Below, in pieces: positions 1 through 9,636 of a DNA stretch of 14,676 nucleotides (the stretch's first letter is position 1; the number at the start of each line of letters is the position of its first letter). The notes under the pieces are model-generated. The model was not told the origin of the DNA. It ran no database searches and was given only the letters and a program-made list of their open reading frames with translations. Both the position numbers and the translations under genes were made by a program. The stretch lies in the NCBI GenBank assembly GCA_014885115.2, contig WKLE02004440.1, positions 6,371-21,046 on the forward strand, given 5' to 3'. This DNA comes from Asterionellopsis glacialis (Eukaryota > Bacillariophyta > Plagiogrammaphyceae > Rhaphoneidales > Asterionellopsidaceae).

Positions 1-1810
1 GTGTTGGTTGTAGTTTCTTCTTCTTCTGGCTCTCTGGCTCTGCTTCTCATAGGTGGTTGTACTTACAGGTTGTTTTAGTTGGGTACTTGATTCTCTCAGG
101 TTTCACCTAATCTTGCTCCTTAGGGATGATATCCACCAAAAACTGTAAAAGGTGAATCATCATGATAGGCAGATGCCATGTAGGCTGGGAAGAGGAGAAT
201 TAATGACTATGTGTGTTGCACAAGTTTGTAAGCCTTGAGAAGTAGCATGCTGGGTAGTACAGGGAAGTAGACTTCAGCCAAGAAGAAGTTAGGGCCATAG
301 AGGGGACAATGATTTCAAGCTTGTGAAGAATCCTTACTGCAGTATCATTATCTTTGGATTCTGCAACAATCTTTTGCTTGTTGTATAAAATACCAAAATA
401 CCATTTCAATAGTATGCTGGAATAACTGGATCATTTTTCCACAAATATTTGACAATACAAATTCAAGGTCTATAGTCATGAGAACTTTTCTTCTTGATAT
501 TCTTTTTTCCTAGTGGATCAGCAGGAGGAGGTACTTTGGTAGTTGGTTTGATGTTATTATGTTTAGTAGGTACTAGATGATGATAATGAAGCTGTAAGAG
601 TTTTACTACAGGATGCAGCTCTAGTTATAGTAGTAGTAAACACATCAGAACAGGTGGTGTTAGTTTACTTCTTGATAATGCAACAATGGAAGATGTGGGG
701 AAACAAATGCATAAATAGTATTTAACAAGTTCAAAACATAAATTTAAACAAAAAAGTTTTTATGATCTTTGGTACTTTTAAAATGAATGAAGTAGTTTTG
801 CTGATAGTAGAATAACCTCTACTCACTCCTGGAGAACAATTGCATAAAATTTATATAAAAACACCTTAAAACAATTTCTACTTCACCTTGGGTACTAATC
901 TGCTGTGTTGCATGCACAAAAAAGCATTTCATTTCTCCCTTTGTATAAATTCTTCTGTTAATTTTTCTTCTGCCAATACACTACTTGATGATGATACTTA
1001 AAACAGGTTCCAATTTTTTTATCACCACCAATCTATTTCTGTTGGCAGTTTTTATACCACATCATAACAGCAACGCTCTAATCGTTATATTTATTTGTGG
1101 CCCCAAGTTATCTGCTGAATACTACTAATAATAATAATATCATAGAAAATGTAGTATATAACCACAATCAAAAAGAGCAAGCTATTGCCTCTTTCATGCA
1201 TCCAAGATCTTTTAGTAATAGTTGACTGAAAGGTTAGTACTCTAAAAAAATGATGTCACACCAATATTGTTGCAAAAGAATTATTTTATGATGCCAATAT
1301 TGTTTATTAACACCAATATGTGATATCACACTCTCCTATCATTTTTGAAATTAAATATATTAAAGTAATGACCATGCTACATAGGAGTGATAATTACTGA
1401 ACAAGAAGGGGGATAGAGAGAGAAATATCAGATGATTGTTTTGTTTGGTTTCTGTCCCATTTTTTTTGCACTCTGTTACTTCTACTACTGGTGGTAATTG
1501 TTGTACCAAAAACTTTACACCATATGATTTTAGTATGTTTGTAAGTTTACACAAATTGGGTTCTCCCATTTTCAAGCTTAGCCTAAGCACGATTGCTTAC
1601 TCATAATTAGGCAGACATTAAAATTGGATAGTTAATGATATTGTTCTACAAATGATTTCAAAAATTTATTAAGGCCACAAGACACTCAAAATATTTTATC
1701 AATAGCAACACAACAATAAAATTGCTTGTTTGGGGGGAATTTGAAATTTACCATAAACAAGGGAGTGTCATATATATCTAGTGCAATCTGTAGATTTAAC
1801 CAGCTATATC
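1..1810. other. AT-rich intergenic DNA, no supported gene
   Basis: I see no credible gene here. Minus-strand open stretches at 200-409 and 1360-1590 are short, start or end in simple sequence, show no family motif, and are not flanked by convincing splice sites. The composition is uniformly AT-rich with many A/T runs, unlike the GC-richer coding gene at 4644-7609. It may be old, unrecognisable transposon DNA, which is inference only. Confidence 0.5.
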
Positions 1811-2110
1811 CTATTTATCTGCTACATGATACTTTGTGTACTTGGTTGGATAGTGTACACAAGCTCTGCAATGTATAACTTGACAAAACATCTCTAGACC
1901 CAATTTTAAGCCACTATTCTTCTTGGGAGCATTAAACCACATCCTAGTACAACAAACACACAATTTGGTGGTCAGCAAGCAAGAAAGAAGGGGAGTTAAG
2001 TTATGAGTATCTAGAGCTTGTATTTTTGTATGGATTGTACCCTCTACTTTAAGGCTATGATATACTATTGAAGTACTAAAACCCTCCAGACTTACTAGCA
2101 TGTATGTCAT
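1811..2110 (-). pseudogene. Possible remnant of a Cys/His-rich transposase C-terminus
   Basis: This is a 99-codon open stretch. Its last half has Cys pairs followed by His and Tyr: LCVCC near residue 50, then FCQVIHCRACVHYP and TKYTKYH near the end. Many piggyBac/DDE_Tnp_1_7 transposases end in a cysteine-rich domain whose last part reads roughly CxxC...LC..CF..YH, and the spacing here is reminiscent of that. The frame is closed immediately upstream by stops, no DDE core is visible next to it, and the match is loose. It could be a random ORF. It is not in frame with, or close to, the transposase at the right edge. Confidence 0.2.
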
Positions 2111-3486
2111 TCACTATTACCATTACCAAAACTCTTTTTTTAGGAAGTCTACACCCCTGCTCTGCTGCCAAATGATGGTTAACCACAGATTCCATCAAAA
2201 GTAACTCTATTCTACCTTCCAAATAGATTGCCTACTACCAGTAATTATTGCTGGAATTTTTCTGTTTATAGAAATTGGAGCCAGAATCCAGATTTACCAG
2301 AATCTCTCTGGAATGTGGTTTGAAGTTGGGCTAGTACTTAGTACAAGAACACACACAAATAGGCTATAAAAATAAGATGCATGATTGAACACTACAATTG
2401 CAGTTTTTGTATAAAGAATCTAGACAAAAGGTACTTCAATTGTCATAATAACAACCAAAGGTCTAAGTATGTTAATTGGTGGATCAAGTGATGTACTTGT
2501 TGGATTTAAGATCATTTAGATGGTTTCATTATTATTGAGTTATGTAGAAAAAAACAAGAATGACAGTATTTTGGAGATATTATTAACACAAGGTGCTCAA
2601 ATCAAAGCAACAATCATTATTCAATGAAAGATAGTGGAGAGACAGTGATATGATTGGTTGTTATTGTTTTCTATGACACAGAGTATTGTTGCTCTTGAAG
2701 TGTCATTTTCTTGTCATCAACATCAACATCAACATCAATGACCTGATATTATTAATAATTGAAATGTCTTGCTCAGATACAGTACCATGTACCACACCAC
2801 ACACAACAATCAACGATAAGCTTTAGTTTTTAAGTAATCATTGAATCATATCAGTATCACTATCATTCACAAGGAAGTCATTTATTTTTTTCTTCTTACG
2901 TTAGTAGTAACTGCTATTAGTATATATGTATTGTTAATAAGAATATATTGCATGATGGTCAACAACCATGATAATTTCATGAAAGACACATTATCAGAAG
3001 AAATTCAAAACATTACTGTGAGGATGTCATTCTAACAGTGTGTAATCATATCCAATTTGGCATATAATATTGCAAAAATTCTTGCAAGATGTGGTCCAGA
3101 AATCTGGCCCAGAATTCTCAGGAATTAGCTATGCAATAATGAAGATTGAGGATCATGGTACACTGAAATTCTAAAAAATAGTCTGCTTAACTACAGAGCC
3201 ATAGCCACAAAATGGTGACTATTCTATATTTGTCCACTAGAAAATATTGGCTATGTCAGCAAAATGTTACAGCACTACTGAACAACAAAATATTAGTGTT
3301 TGGTGTTTGGTGTATTTTCTTTAAAACAACAGGTTTTTGGAATGTGGTCATTTTTCTAGAATGAAAGTAAATTTTTTCTGCATTTTATATTGTGGTAATT
3401 TTTTGTAGACATCTTAATTTTGAATGTAAAAAGATAATCTAAAGGTGTCGTTGATGGAATATTGATGATTTCCCTTCCACTCTCAT
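2111..3486. other. AT-rich intergenic DNA, no supported gene
   Basis: No recognisable gene on either strand. A 64-codon plus-strand stretch at 2841-3035 is hydrophobic but begins at a non-ATG codon and matches nothing I know. The only local structure I can point to is a four-unit hexamer repeat at 2715-2738. A and T runs dominate the rest. Confidence 0.5.
2715..2738 (+). repeat. (CATCAA)4 microsatellite
   Basis: Four perfect consecutive copies of CATCAA lie in non-coding AT-rich DNA. It is a simple sequence repeat and no function is implied. Confidence 0.9.
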
Positions 3487-3606
3487 GTGGCTACAGTCCT
3501 GCTAACAAGAGACCAGAGGAAGGCCCTGGAAGATTTTTCCATCGGGTATTTTTTTGAAAATTTGGGCGCGGCTGGATCGGACCCCGTGACAAGCAGGCAA
3601 GTGGAA

Positions 3607-3641
3607 GATACTGTACCAGGTATTATACCTGGTACTGTATC
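3607..3641. repeat. 35-nt near-perfect palindrome
   Basis: Two 17-nt arms pair around a single central T at 3624, with one mismatch (3612/3636). The core contains TACCAGGTA and its mirror TACCTGGTA. It belongs to the GTACC cluster that extends to 4262. Confidence 0.85.
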
Positions 3642-4207
3642 AGGAAGAGAGAAAGATGTTTGGTCCTACCTTTGAGATTCGATATAAATATTATAGGTGT
3701 TCTATTTTGGAAATTACTGTCCCAGGTAAGTGTAGTGTCCTAATATATCTGTATCTACAGTACATCTAAACGTATCTGTACAGTATTTTATAATGTACTA
3801 CTGTACAAGGTATTACAGGTAACCGGTACGTACAAGTCAACGTATATTATTTAAGTTACATTTCTACCTTCAAACTTTCAAAATATCACAAAATTAATAG
3901 CGCACGCTTGTTCATACGACAGCTATTGTACCAAGAACGACCAACTTACTGAGATCTATTATAAGTATTAATTATCTGTAGCAAATTTAGGGATTGAACA
4001 GGACTCCGTCACGAACAAGATCGGGTTTAGCGATAAACGAGCCGGCAAGTTTTAGTCTCCATAGGTGCGCGTTCCTACGGTATTTCCCATCGTCTACTGT
4101 GTGCACATCTTCCTACTTTCTTACCTGGTACCGTACATTTTACGTATTTGGTACAGGGGAATACCTACGGTACTATTCCTACTTGGTATGCAGCAAAAGG
4201 CATGTAC

Positions 4208-4222
4208 CTGTACCAGGTACAG
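4208..4222. repeat. Palindrome CTGTACCAGGTACAG
   Basis: A perfect odd-centred palindrome of 15 nt around A4215. The same 15-mer is the core of the longer palindrome at 4235-4255, so it occurs twice within 50 bp. Confidence 0.85.
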
Positions 4223-4234
4223 TACAAGTATCTA

Positions 4235-4255
4235 TACCTGTACCAGGTACAGGTA
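4235..4255. repeat. 21-nt perfect palindrome
   Basis: Ten-nt arms pair perfectly around A4245. The central 15 nt are identical to the palindrome at 4208-4222. It is the right-most strong member of the GTACC cluster. Confidence 0.85.
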
Positions 4256-4262
4256 CTGTAGG

Positions 4263-4643
4263 AACTACATGCTAACGAATACAAGATATCCAACGGAAAA
4301 CAAGAAAGAAGTAGGACTCCGTTTATTTTTAATACTGACAACAAGAAAAAAACGTCTTTCCAAAAACAGTATCCACCAATAGCAAGTGGTGTTTGCGTGC
4401 ACAATCATGTGTATCACAACGAAACCGTTGTGATATCCAATCTGCAAGTCTGAATAAAAATAAAAAGGCCACGAACGGCTATCCGATTCCTCTCCAATCA
4501 CAATTTACGTAATCTGTTCAGTATTTTGTTGTTCTCAATCCGCTTCCCTCCCTTGGCTAAACCTTCCCAGACACCATACTGTAAAACTACCGGTACAACA
4601 TCGAGATCGGGTTGCTATTTCATCATTCATTTATACCGCAACC
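4263..4643 (+). promoter_or_regulatory. Upstream region of the main gene (putative promoter/5'UTR)
   Basis: This 380-bp stretch before the main gene's ATG holds no supported gene; open frames on either strand are short and unrecognised. It presumably contains the promoter and 5'UTR, but I cannot place a transcription start. The start codon at 4644 has A at -3 (ACCATG), a favourable eukaryotic context. Confidence 0.35.
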
Positions 4644-7609
4644 ATGAAGGCTGACAGCGGAAAGAGCAAATCCACAGAATTTTATTCGTCAAGCAAGGAT
4701 GCCGATGAAGACATGATGGACGTCGTGAAAGAAGATCAGCAGGTTCCTCAACGACAAAAAGCCCCCCCGCCGGTACAACAGAAGGAATCACGAGATGATA
4801 ATGGTGGTAACTCGACCGAACGCGAAGGGACTGAGATTTCGAGAGATTCTCCTTCACAAAAGCAACAGCAGCACAGTCAAGATGGTGGATCCGTTTCTTC
4901 CCAAGGAGGTCATCCATATTCACATGACCCGTATCGTGGACCATATGGATACCCACCCCAGAGAAACCATCACCCATCATACCCACCGCCTCCTTATGGA
5001 TATGCACCTGCACCAGGTGCTGCACCACCGCCAACACTACCACATTGGGACAGAGGGATGGGACCTCCTCCTCCACACTACCCTCCTCTCTCACATCCAG
5101 GTCAGCCAGGAGCACCTCCTCCACCACCACCACCACCGCACTATAGTTCTTATCACTATCCTCCACACCCTGGCATGTCGGGACGACCAAGTTATCACGG
5201 ACCTCCTCCTTACGCACCCCCACCTCATGGCATGTATCATCCTTACCACGGGGGACCACCTCCAAATAGCAATGCTTACCACAGGTCAAGTGCTTCATCC
5301 GATGCTAGTTCGATTGGATCATCAAGGAGTATGGGCACGAAAAAATCAAAGAGCAAGAAACGCACAATCGAAGGTCTAGCCGAGAGCAACGATCTTCCAT
5401 TTCGACGAGCTAGCAGCAACGCAAGCAGTTGCTCAACAGTAACCCATGGAAATAATACCAGCACGGAAACTCCTTATCTTGTCGAGGATAGTCCTCGGAA
5501 GAATATGTCTTCTGCCAACTTGTTCGAGGACGAAGCAGAGCTGAACAACAACCAAAAGGGGCATAGACGGGATGATTCACTTGCATCAACAGCGTCAACT
5601 TTGAGTGTTGGGGGATTTTCCATGCAGTCCTACGAACGAGGTACGGAAGAACAGCTGATTTTGTTTTCTATTTCTGCATATACAGAGACTTGTTTTCTAG
5701 TTTCTTACACTAATTTTTTTTATTCACTCATTCGACTTGATTCAAAATAACAGCCAATAATAAATCAGAACATTCTTTGGCGAAAGCCTCCCCCAAAAGA
5801 AGAAAAGGAGAAGATCGAGCCCCTCCTGCGATTGACACCGAACACAATTCAAGGTTTGAACAAATGTCAATGGACGACGATAAAAGGGATAACAGCAGCC
5901 GGAATCTCTTTTTGTCACTATCAACTTCACCCATCAATAATAACTCTGATATAGAAGCGACTCCAAACATTAAAAATACAAAAAAATCAGACAGTGATAA
6001 GGCAGGAGCTGGCAACCGCAATCGTCTCAACTCGTTTGATCAAGATGCACCAACGCCAACAGTTGATATTATGGCAGATGACCACGTTCTCAACCAACAC
6101 CTACGGAGTCAGACCTTTACACCATTATCTCATCTGAATTCCGAAGGTCGGGACAACCAAGCATCACCAAATCATGCATTTCCAGCGATAGCACCACAGC
6201 TGTCGTGGAGTATCGCTGGCGATGCCCCCTCTCTTGCAGACCTTGCCAGCTGGGATGAACACGACCCCTTGTCATCCAAGGGAGACAGTGAACAAAAGCG
6301 ACCACATCAAATCGACGTTTCTTCTCCTCATTCAGACATCGGTCCTGGAACAACTACACCATTGCCAATGTACTTCCACCAGACCGACTCCATGGATGAA
6401 CGAGAGAATACTAAGAAACCATCTCCGGACGAGAAACCCAAAGCATTCCACTTTGGAGAGCCATGTCAGTCATCCGATTCGCATTTTGGAGAATCAGATC
6501 ATATCCACAAAATGTTTACAACAAATGGAGGACGAGGCAACAATAACAGCAGTGCTCAGAAGCCATTCCGTACACACTCTTCGTGGTCGTCCGATCTTCA
6601 TCAAGGAAGGAAGGCCGAACAAGGTGGTCCAGTTCCAGGTCCTGTTCATAGTCACAGTTCAGCGATGCGTTTGCCACCAACTCCAGTCTTTTCTGACCAC
6701 CGTGGTGACTTCGGTAGGAGCCCTCATAGTGGTCGTGAAAGTGGTTCCACGAACTATTTTTCAAACAATATGTTTGGTCGCAACGAGAGGGTCCGCAACC
6801 TTCGAGGACACGGACCAGGACCAATGACTTCCGGTCACCCTGTCCACATGCATATGCCCCCACCAATGTCTCACCATAACTTGACTTCACCAATTGGAGT
6901 GGCCTCCAACGGAGGAAAGGTAACATCCATATGGGGCACTCCTATACACGGATCGCCTCATCCTAGTCCACATGGTTCTATGCAGCCTATGGATATGAAC
7001 TCATCAAAGCGTAAGTGTGTGGCTCTCAAACCTCCACTGCCATCGAAATTCCAGGGAGATATTGAAAAGGTCAAGACTGCTCAAGTTCCCGAATTCACTA
7101 GTCTTGTAAACTTCCCCGCACATATGTCTCAAAAGCAGTCAGTAAATCTACCTGATGGAATGCGTTGTTGCGTAATGTGTGGCCAAGCATGTCCCTGTTC
7201 TGCTAGCAACAAGGGCAAAAAGAGTGGCAATAAAGCATCCGCCGCAGGAAAAATTGGAGACGGTGGTCTCACCAATCGCAATGGAAATGGTATGGATTCG
7301 ATGAAGGATGGAAAGCAAGGAGGTAGCTCCACTGCAGGTGGAACTCAAAACTTTGCCATTATTCCAACTCAGAACAAGGGTCTTTGTACGTTATGTGATG
7401 TCAATGTTTGGGTTGTGACTCAATCAGGACTAGAAATCAAATGGTGTAAAGGATGCAAAAACTTCCGTCCTTGGGCTGCATTTGGCGATAAGGGTTTGGC
7501 CACAAAATGCTTGAGATGTAGGGAACGACAAAGGGAGAAGTATGCCTTGCAAAAAGAAGAAAAAGAAAAGGCCAGATGTTCAAAACCAACAAAAACAGCA
7601 AAAGCCTAA
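4644..7609 (+). CDS. 950-aa low-complexity protein with C-terminal Cys-rich (CxxC)n domain
   Basis: The gene has two exons, 4644-5640 and 5754-7609, joined by a GT-AG intron; joining restores one frame of 950 residues. The start is ATG 4644 with A at -3. Residues about 1-90 are charged and Ser/Gln-rich. Residues about 95-200 are a Pro/Tyr/Gly/His-rich tract with PYGYPP and an uninterrupted run of eight prolines. Residues 233-240 (KKSKSKKR) look like a nuclear localisation signal. The middle is Ser/Asn/His-rich and probably disordered. The C-terminus has cysteine pairs at 805/808, 812/814, 877/880, 897/900 and 918/921, the last three in a compact block (CTLC, WCKGC then FRPWAAFGDKG, CLRC), ending in a basic helix-like tail. 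This looks zinc-binding, perhaps a nucleic-acid or protein interaction module. I recognise no named family and infer nuclear location only from the basic cluster. The gene is richer in GC than its surroundings and is the one clearly functional host gene here. Confidence 0.88.
5641..5753 (+). other. Intron of the main gene (GT-AG, 113 bp)
   Basis: The donor is GAG|GTACGG at 5641 and the acceptor is AATAACAG|CC ending at 5753, preceded by a T-rich tract. Splitting after the first base of a codon (phase 1) joins the upstream frame ending ...SYER to the downstream frame starting NNKSEHS through one Ala codon. The length is not a multiple of three. The exon-1 frame stays open through almost the whole intron until TAA at 5748-5750, so retention would give a 368-residue product without the cysteine block. 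Confidence 0.85.
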
Positions 7610-8151
7610 CAAGCAGTTGCAATGGACCGAGAAAGCTGTTGTGTGGTGCAGCTATACAGCAGCTGTCTGTGCTGTAAATGGGAACGGGGAATAAAATCAC
7701 TGCGCTTTCCTGAAACGAGAACGCCGCAATAGTGTCAACAGCGTTGGGCGCACGACACATCATAAATATTGATTTTCCACTTTACAAAATCCCCTTTTCA
7801 ACCTCAAGGGGAAACAACATCTGCCGCACGTTCTGGTTCTGCAAATGGCGGTGTAAATTAGTAGCAAAAAACAGTGCTACACTAAAATAGAAATTCTAAT
7901 AATAATAAGGGTATTTGCATCAAACATTTGATAACGGTAGAAGTCTGTATCTGGTAGTCACTTTTTCCAACAAAAATGTAGAACAACACCCCTTCGGTAA
8001 ATTGAAGTTTCATCTTTACGAGGGTGAATTGTTTACTGTCGGTGACGAGAAGGGCAGCAGGTAGTAGTTTCGACTCGAAACAAATTATTCTTTTCACCGA
8101 CACGTGTATGATTGAAATAGCGAATTGCAGCTGATAAAAGATCACTCACTG
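7610..8151. other. 3' flank of the main gene and intergenic spacer
   Basis: The first 200 bp after the main stop remain relatively GC-rich and are probably 3'UTR. The rest is AT-rich. An 87-codon minus-strand open stretch at 7882-8145 has no recognisable motif and is probably chance. It could contain the 3'UTR of the minus-strand beta-helix fragment that ends at 8152. Confidence 0.45.
7690..7695 (+). terminator. Candidate polyadenylation signal AATAAA
   Basis: AATAAA lies about 80 bp downstream of the main gene's stop codon, a plausible distance for a eukaryotic poly(A) signal. Diatoms do not use this hexamer strictly, so the assignment is tentative. Confidence 0.4.
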
Positions 8152-8818
8152 TCAATGTATCAGCTTAGACTTCGCCCATTGAATCATTTCTACTTCAGAA
8201 TTGGTTGTTGAAACAATTTCGAGTCCATATTTTCTTTGCATGTCATGGAGAGATTCTGTTCCATCATAATCACTATCTCGACAAATGAATAGAGCCTTCC
8301 CGGATGGAGTATAGTAATCGTTGTTGGAAAGCTTTTGACTATTCTTCTCCGTGCATTGATCTAGGGTCACCACCAAGTCATGCTGAATATCTTGTAATAT
8401 TCTTGTGAGTGCATCGCCAGCATTGTAAGGTTGTTCTTGTTGTTGCTTTATCGTGCTCGGTTTATGATTACCAAATCCAACAATTCCCTGTGTAAATGAA
8501 GCAAAATTAAAACACTGTTGATAGTTATAGGGGTAGGCCATCACTAAGTTTTCCACAAATATGCTATTGTGTCCACCATAATCCATTTTGAAGCCTTCTG
8601 AATAGTAAAATGCATTATTGGATATATGATACCAACTTGACCCATCATCATTATCAACAGCCTGAGAAGCACCATAATTGGCAATTATGAAATTGTTTGA
8701 TATTCTCCTTGGTGAAGGGTCAAAACTTTCGTTTTACCATCACATAGTTTTTAAAAAAAAGGTCGACGATCCCACATGTTGACAGCACCGCGGTCTCCAC
8801 TTTCTCTACATTTATTAA
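8152..8818 (-). pseudogene. Truncated right-handed beta-helix (pectate-lyase-like) protein, C-terminal part
   Basis: The main frame is open from 8733 down to the stop at 8152, beyond the first ATG at 8586. It reads successive beta-helix-type rungs: NNFIIANYGA, DNDDGSSWYHI, NAFYYSEGFKMDYGG, then a tail with NNDYYTPSGKA, MQRKYGLE and WAKSKL. This resembles the C-terminal portion of secreted parallel beta-helix proteins with the signature N-x-GASQ-x-x-DNDDGSS-W/Y and G-x-KMDYGGH. Further upstream a matching segment (NMWDRRPF, 8792-8757) is in a different frame, separated by a stop at 8734-8736 and a run of eight A/T bases at 8753-8760. So the gene is frame-disrupted, or an unrecognised intron is present. 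Coding similarity reaches the TTAA where the transposon begins at 8815, and no continuation is visible right of 10308. I infer a 5'-truncated pseudogene. Confidence 0.6.
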
Positions 8819-8827
8819 CCCTTTAAC
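8815..8827 (+). repeat. Left terminal inverted repeat of Element 1
   Basis: TTAACCCTTTAAC is the exact inverse of 10296-10308. The outer TTAA is the presumed target-site duplication and CCCTTT the element terminus. The same TTAACCCTTT starts Element 2 at 13210. Confidence 0.7.
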
Positions 8828-9002
8828 TGTTTTAGCAATTGTCAAATCAGCACATAGAAACAAGAAATAATCAGTCAAAAAAGTGCTATCCAATTTTCAT
8901 CCTTTGAGATCCAATTTTCATTGGTGTAGGTCATATTTCAAGACACTTTTTTGACTGATTATTTCTTGTTTCTATGTGCTGATTTGACAATTGCTAAAAC
9001 AG
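8827..9002. repeat. 59-bp perfect inverted repeat (hairpin) with 58-nt loop
   Basis: The left arm 8827-8885 and right arm 8944-9002 are perfect reverse complements over 59 bp, with no mismatch or bulge. The loop 8886-8943 contains a direct repeat ATCCAATTTTCAT (8888-8900 and 8909-8921). The hairpin starts eight bases inside the CCCTTTAA terminus of Element 1, so it is a subterminal inverted repeat at one end only. Perfect identity suggests recent formation or conversion, or selection for the structure. Confidence 0.95.
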
Positions 9003-9212
9003 CTATCAAAGGCAATGTATTTCCCTTGAGCATTTTTTCGAAAATTTCATTTGTGTTTTTCACGGCCAAGAACGCATTTTGAGTGGTCCAGCTTATCACC
9101 AAATGCAGGAGCATAAAAAAACACATCAAAATGGCTCTGCAATTTTCCTTTTAATTCTTACTAGATATCCTTTTCTACCACCCATTGTATTTTTCGACTT
9201 CCTAGCTTTTGC

Positions 9213-9455
9213 TCACATTTTCAAAAGTGTTTGATTGTGGTGTGTCATTTTTTCATTGTTTTTGTGCAAATGTTGTCTGACACAAGTACAGTACCACCAC
9301 CTGTCATGTTGCCTGTAGACAACAGTGATATAAAAAGGTGACACTAAGGCACTTGCAGATATGATAATTGCCGCAAACAGCATGCCAAGAGCCCATAATA
9401 GAAAATGCAAGCTTGTTGGGGCTATTTCTTCATTATCATTGCCATTGCCAAACAT
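9213..9455 (-). CDS. Small hypothetical protein with one predicted membrane segment, inside Element 1
   Basis: This is an 80-residue open frame starting at ATG 9455. Residues 1-15 are acidic and polar; residues about 17-45 are strongly hydrophobic (LLWALGMLFAAIIISASALV and onward), compatible with one transmembrane helix; residues 46-80 are His/Arg/Lys-rich with CTC. I recognise no family. It lies between the broken ORF1 and the hairpin, where the transposase would be expected by comparison with Element 2. It could be captured host DNA, an exon (TTTTCTACATTAG just upstream resembles a 3' splice site), or a chance ORF. There is no companion copy in the window. Confidence 0.25.
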   Translation of the reverse strand: MFGNGNDNEEIAPTSLHFLLWALGMLFAAIIISASALVSPFYITVVYRQHDRWWYCTCVRQHLHKNNEKMTHHNQTLLKM

Positions 9456-9636
9456 AACTAATGTAGAAAATCAAAATTAATAAAATAAACTATGTAACCC
9501 AGCAGTGCACAAGTAATAATTTGTTTCCTAGTAATAACATAAAAGACTTTTTTCTCATAGTTCTATGATTATTGTAAATTAAATTGTTTTCTTGTTGTGG
9601 TGAACATTCTTATAGTGCTATGTATGTATTGCAGTG

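Larger units (their letters stand above)
3600..4262. repeat. Cluster of GGTAC/GTACC motifs with palindromes
   Basis: This 660-bp stretch is unusually dense in GGTAC/GTACC and related words such as CAGGTA, TACCTG and GTACAG. Examples lie at 3614-3640, 3718-3727, 3800-3835, 4118-4135, 4150-4180 and 4202-4256. Three parts form odd-centred palindromes (3607-3641, 4208-4222, 4235-4255) that share the core GTACCAGGTAC or close to it. It sits about 380-1040 bp upstream of the ATG of the main gene. It could be a small repetitive element or a regulatory repeat array; the sequence alone does not decide. Short open frames across it (3487-3675, 3994-4382) are probably products of the repetition, not genes. 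Confidence 0.6.

Noticed and set aside
2841..3035. 64-codon hydrophobic plus-strand frame
   Set aside because: Non-ATG start and AT-driven hydrophobicity; too weak to call.
3487..3675. 62-codon plus-strand frame
   Set aside because: Begins at GTG, not ATG, overlaps the 3607-3641 palindrome and matches nothing I know.
3994..4501. Overlapping open frames on both strands upstream of the main gene
   Set aside because: Produced by the GTACC repeat cluster, with Tyr/Thr/Arg-rich repetitive translation; no motif.
4627..5298. 223-codon minus-strand open frame
   Set aside because: It lies entirely opposite exon 1 of the main gene and mirrors the repetitive Pro-rich codons; no independent motif or start context.
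6222..6827. 201-codon plus-strand frame overlapping exon 2
   Set aside because: Alternative frame of the same gene with no recognisable domain; contained within the longer coding frame.
6516..6926. 136-codon minus-strand open frame within exon 2
   Set aside because: Shadow of the real coding frame; the plus-strand frame is longer, spliced consistently, and ends in a structured cysteine block.
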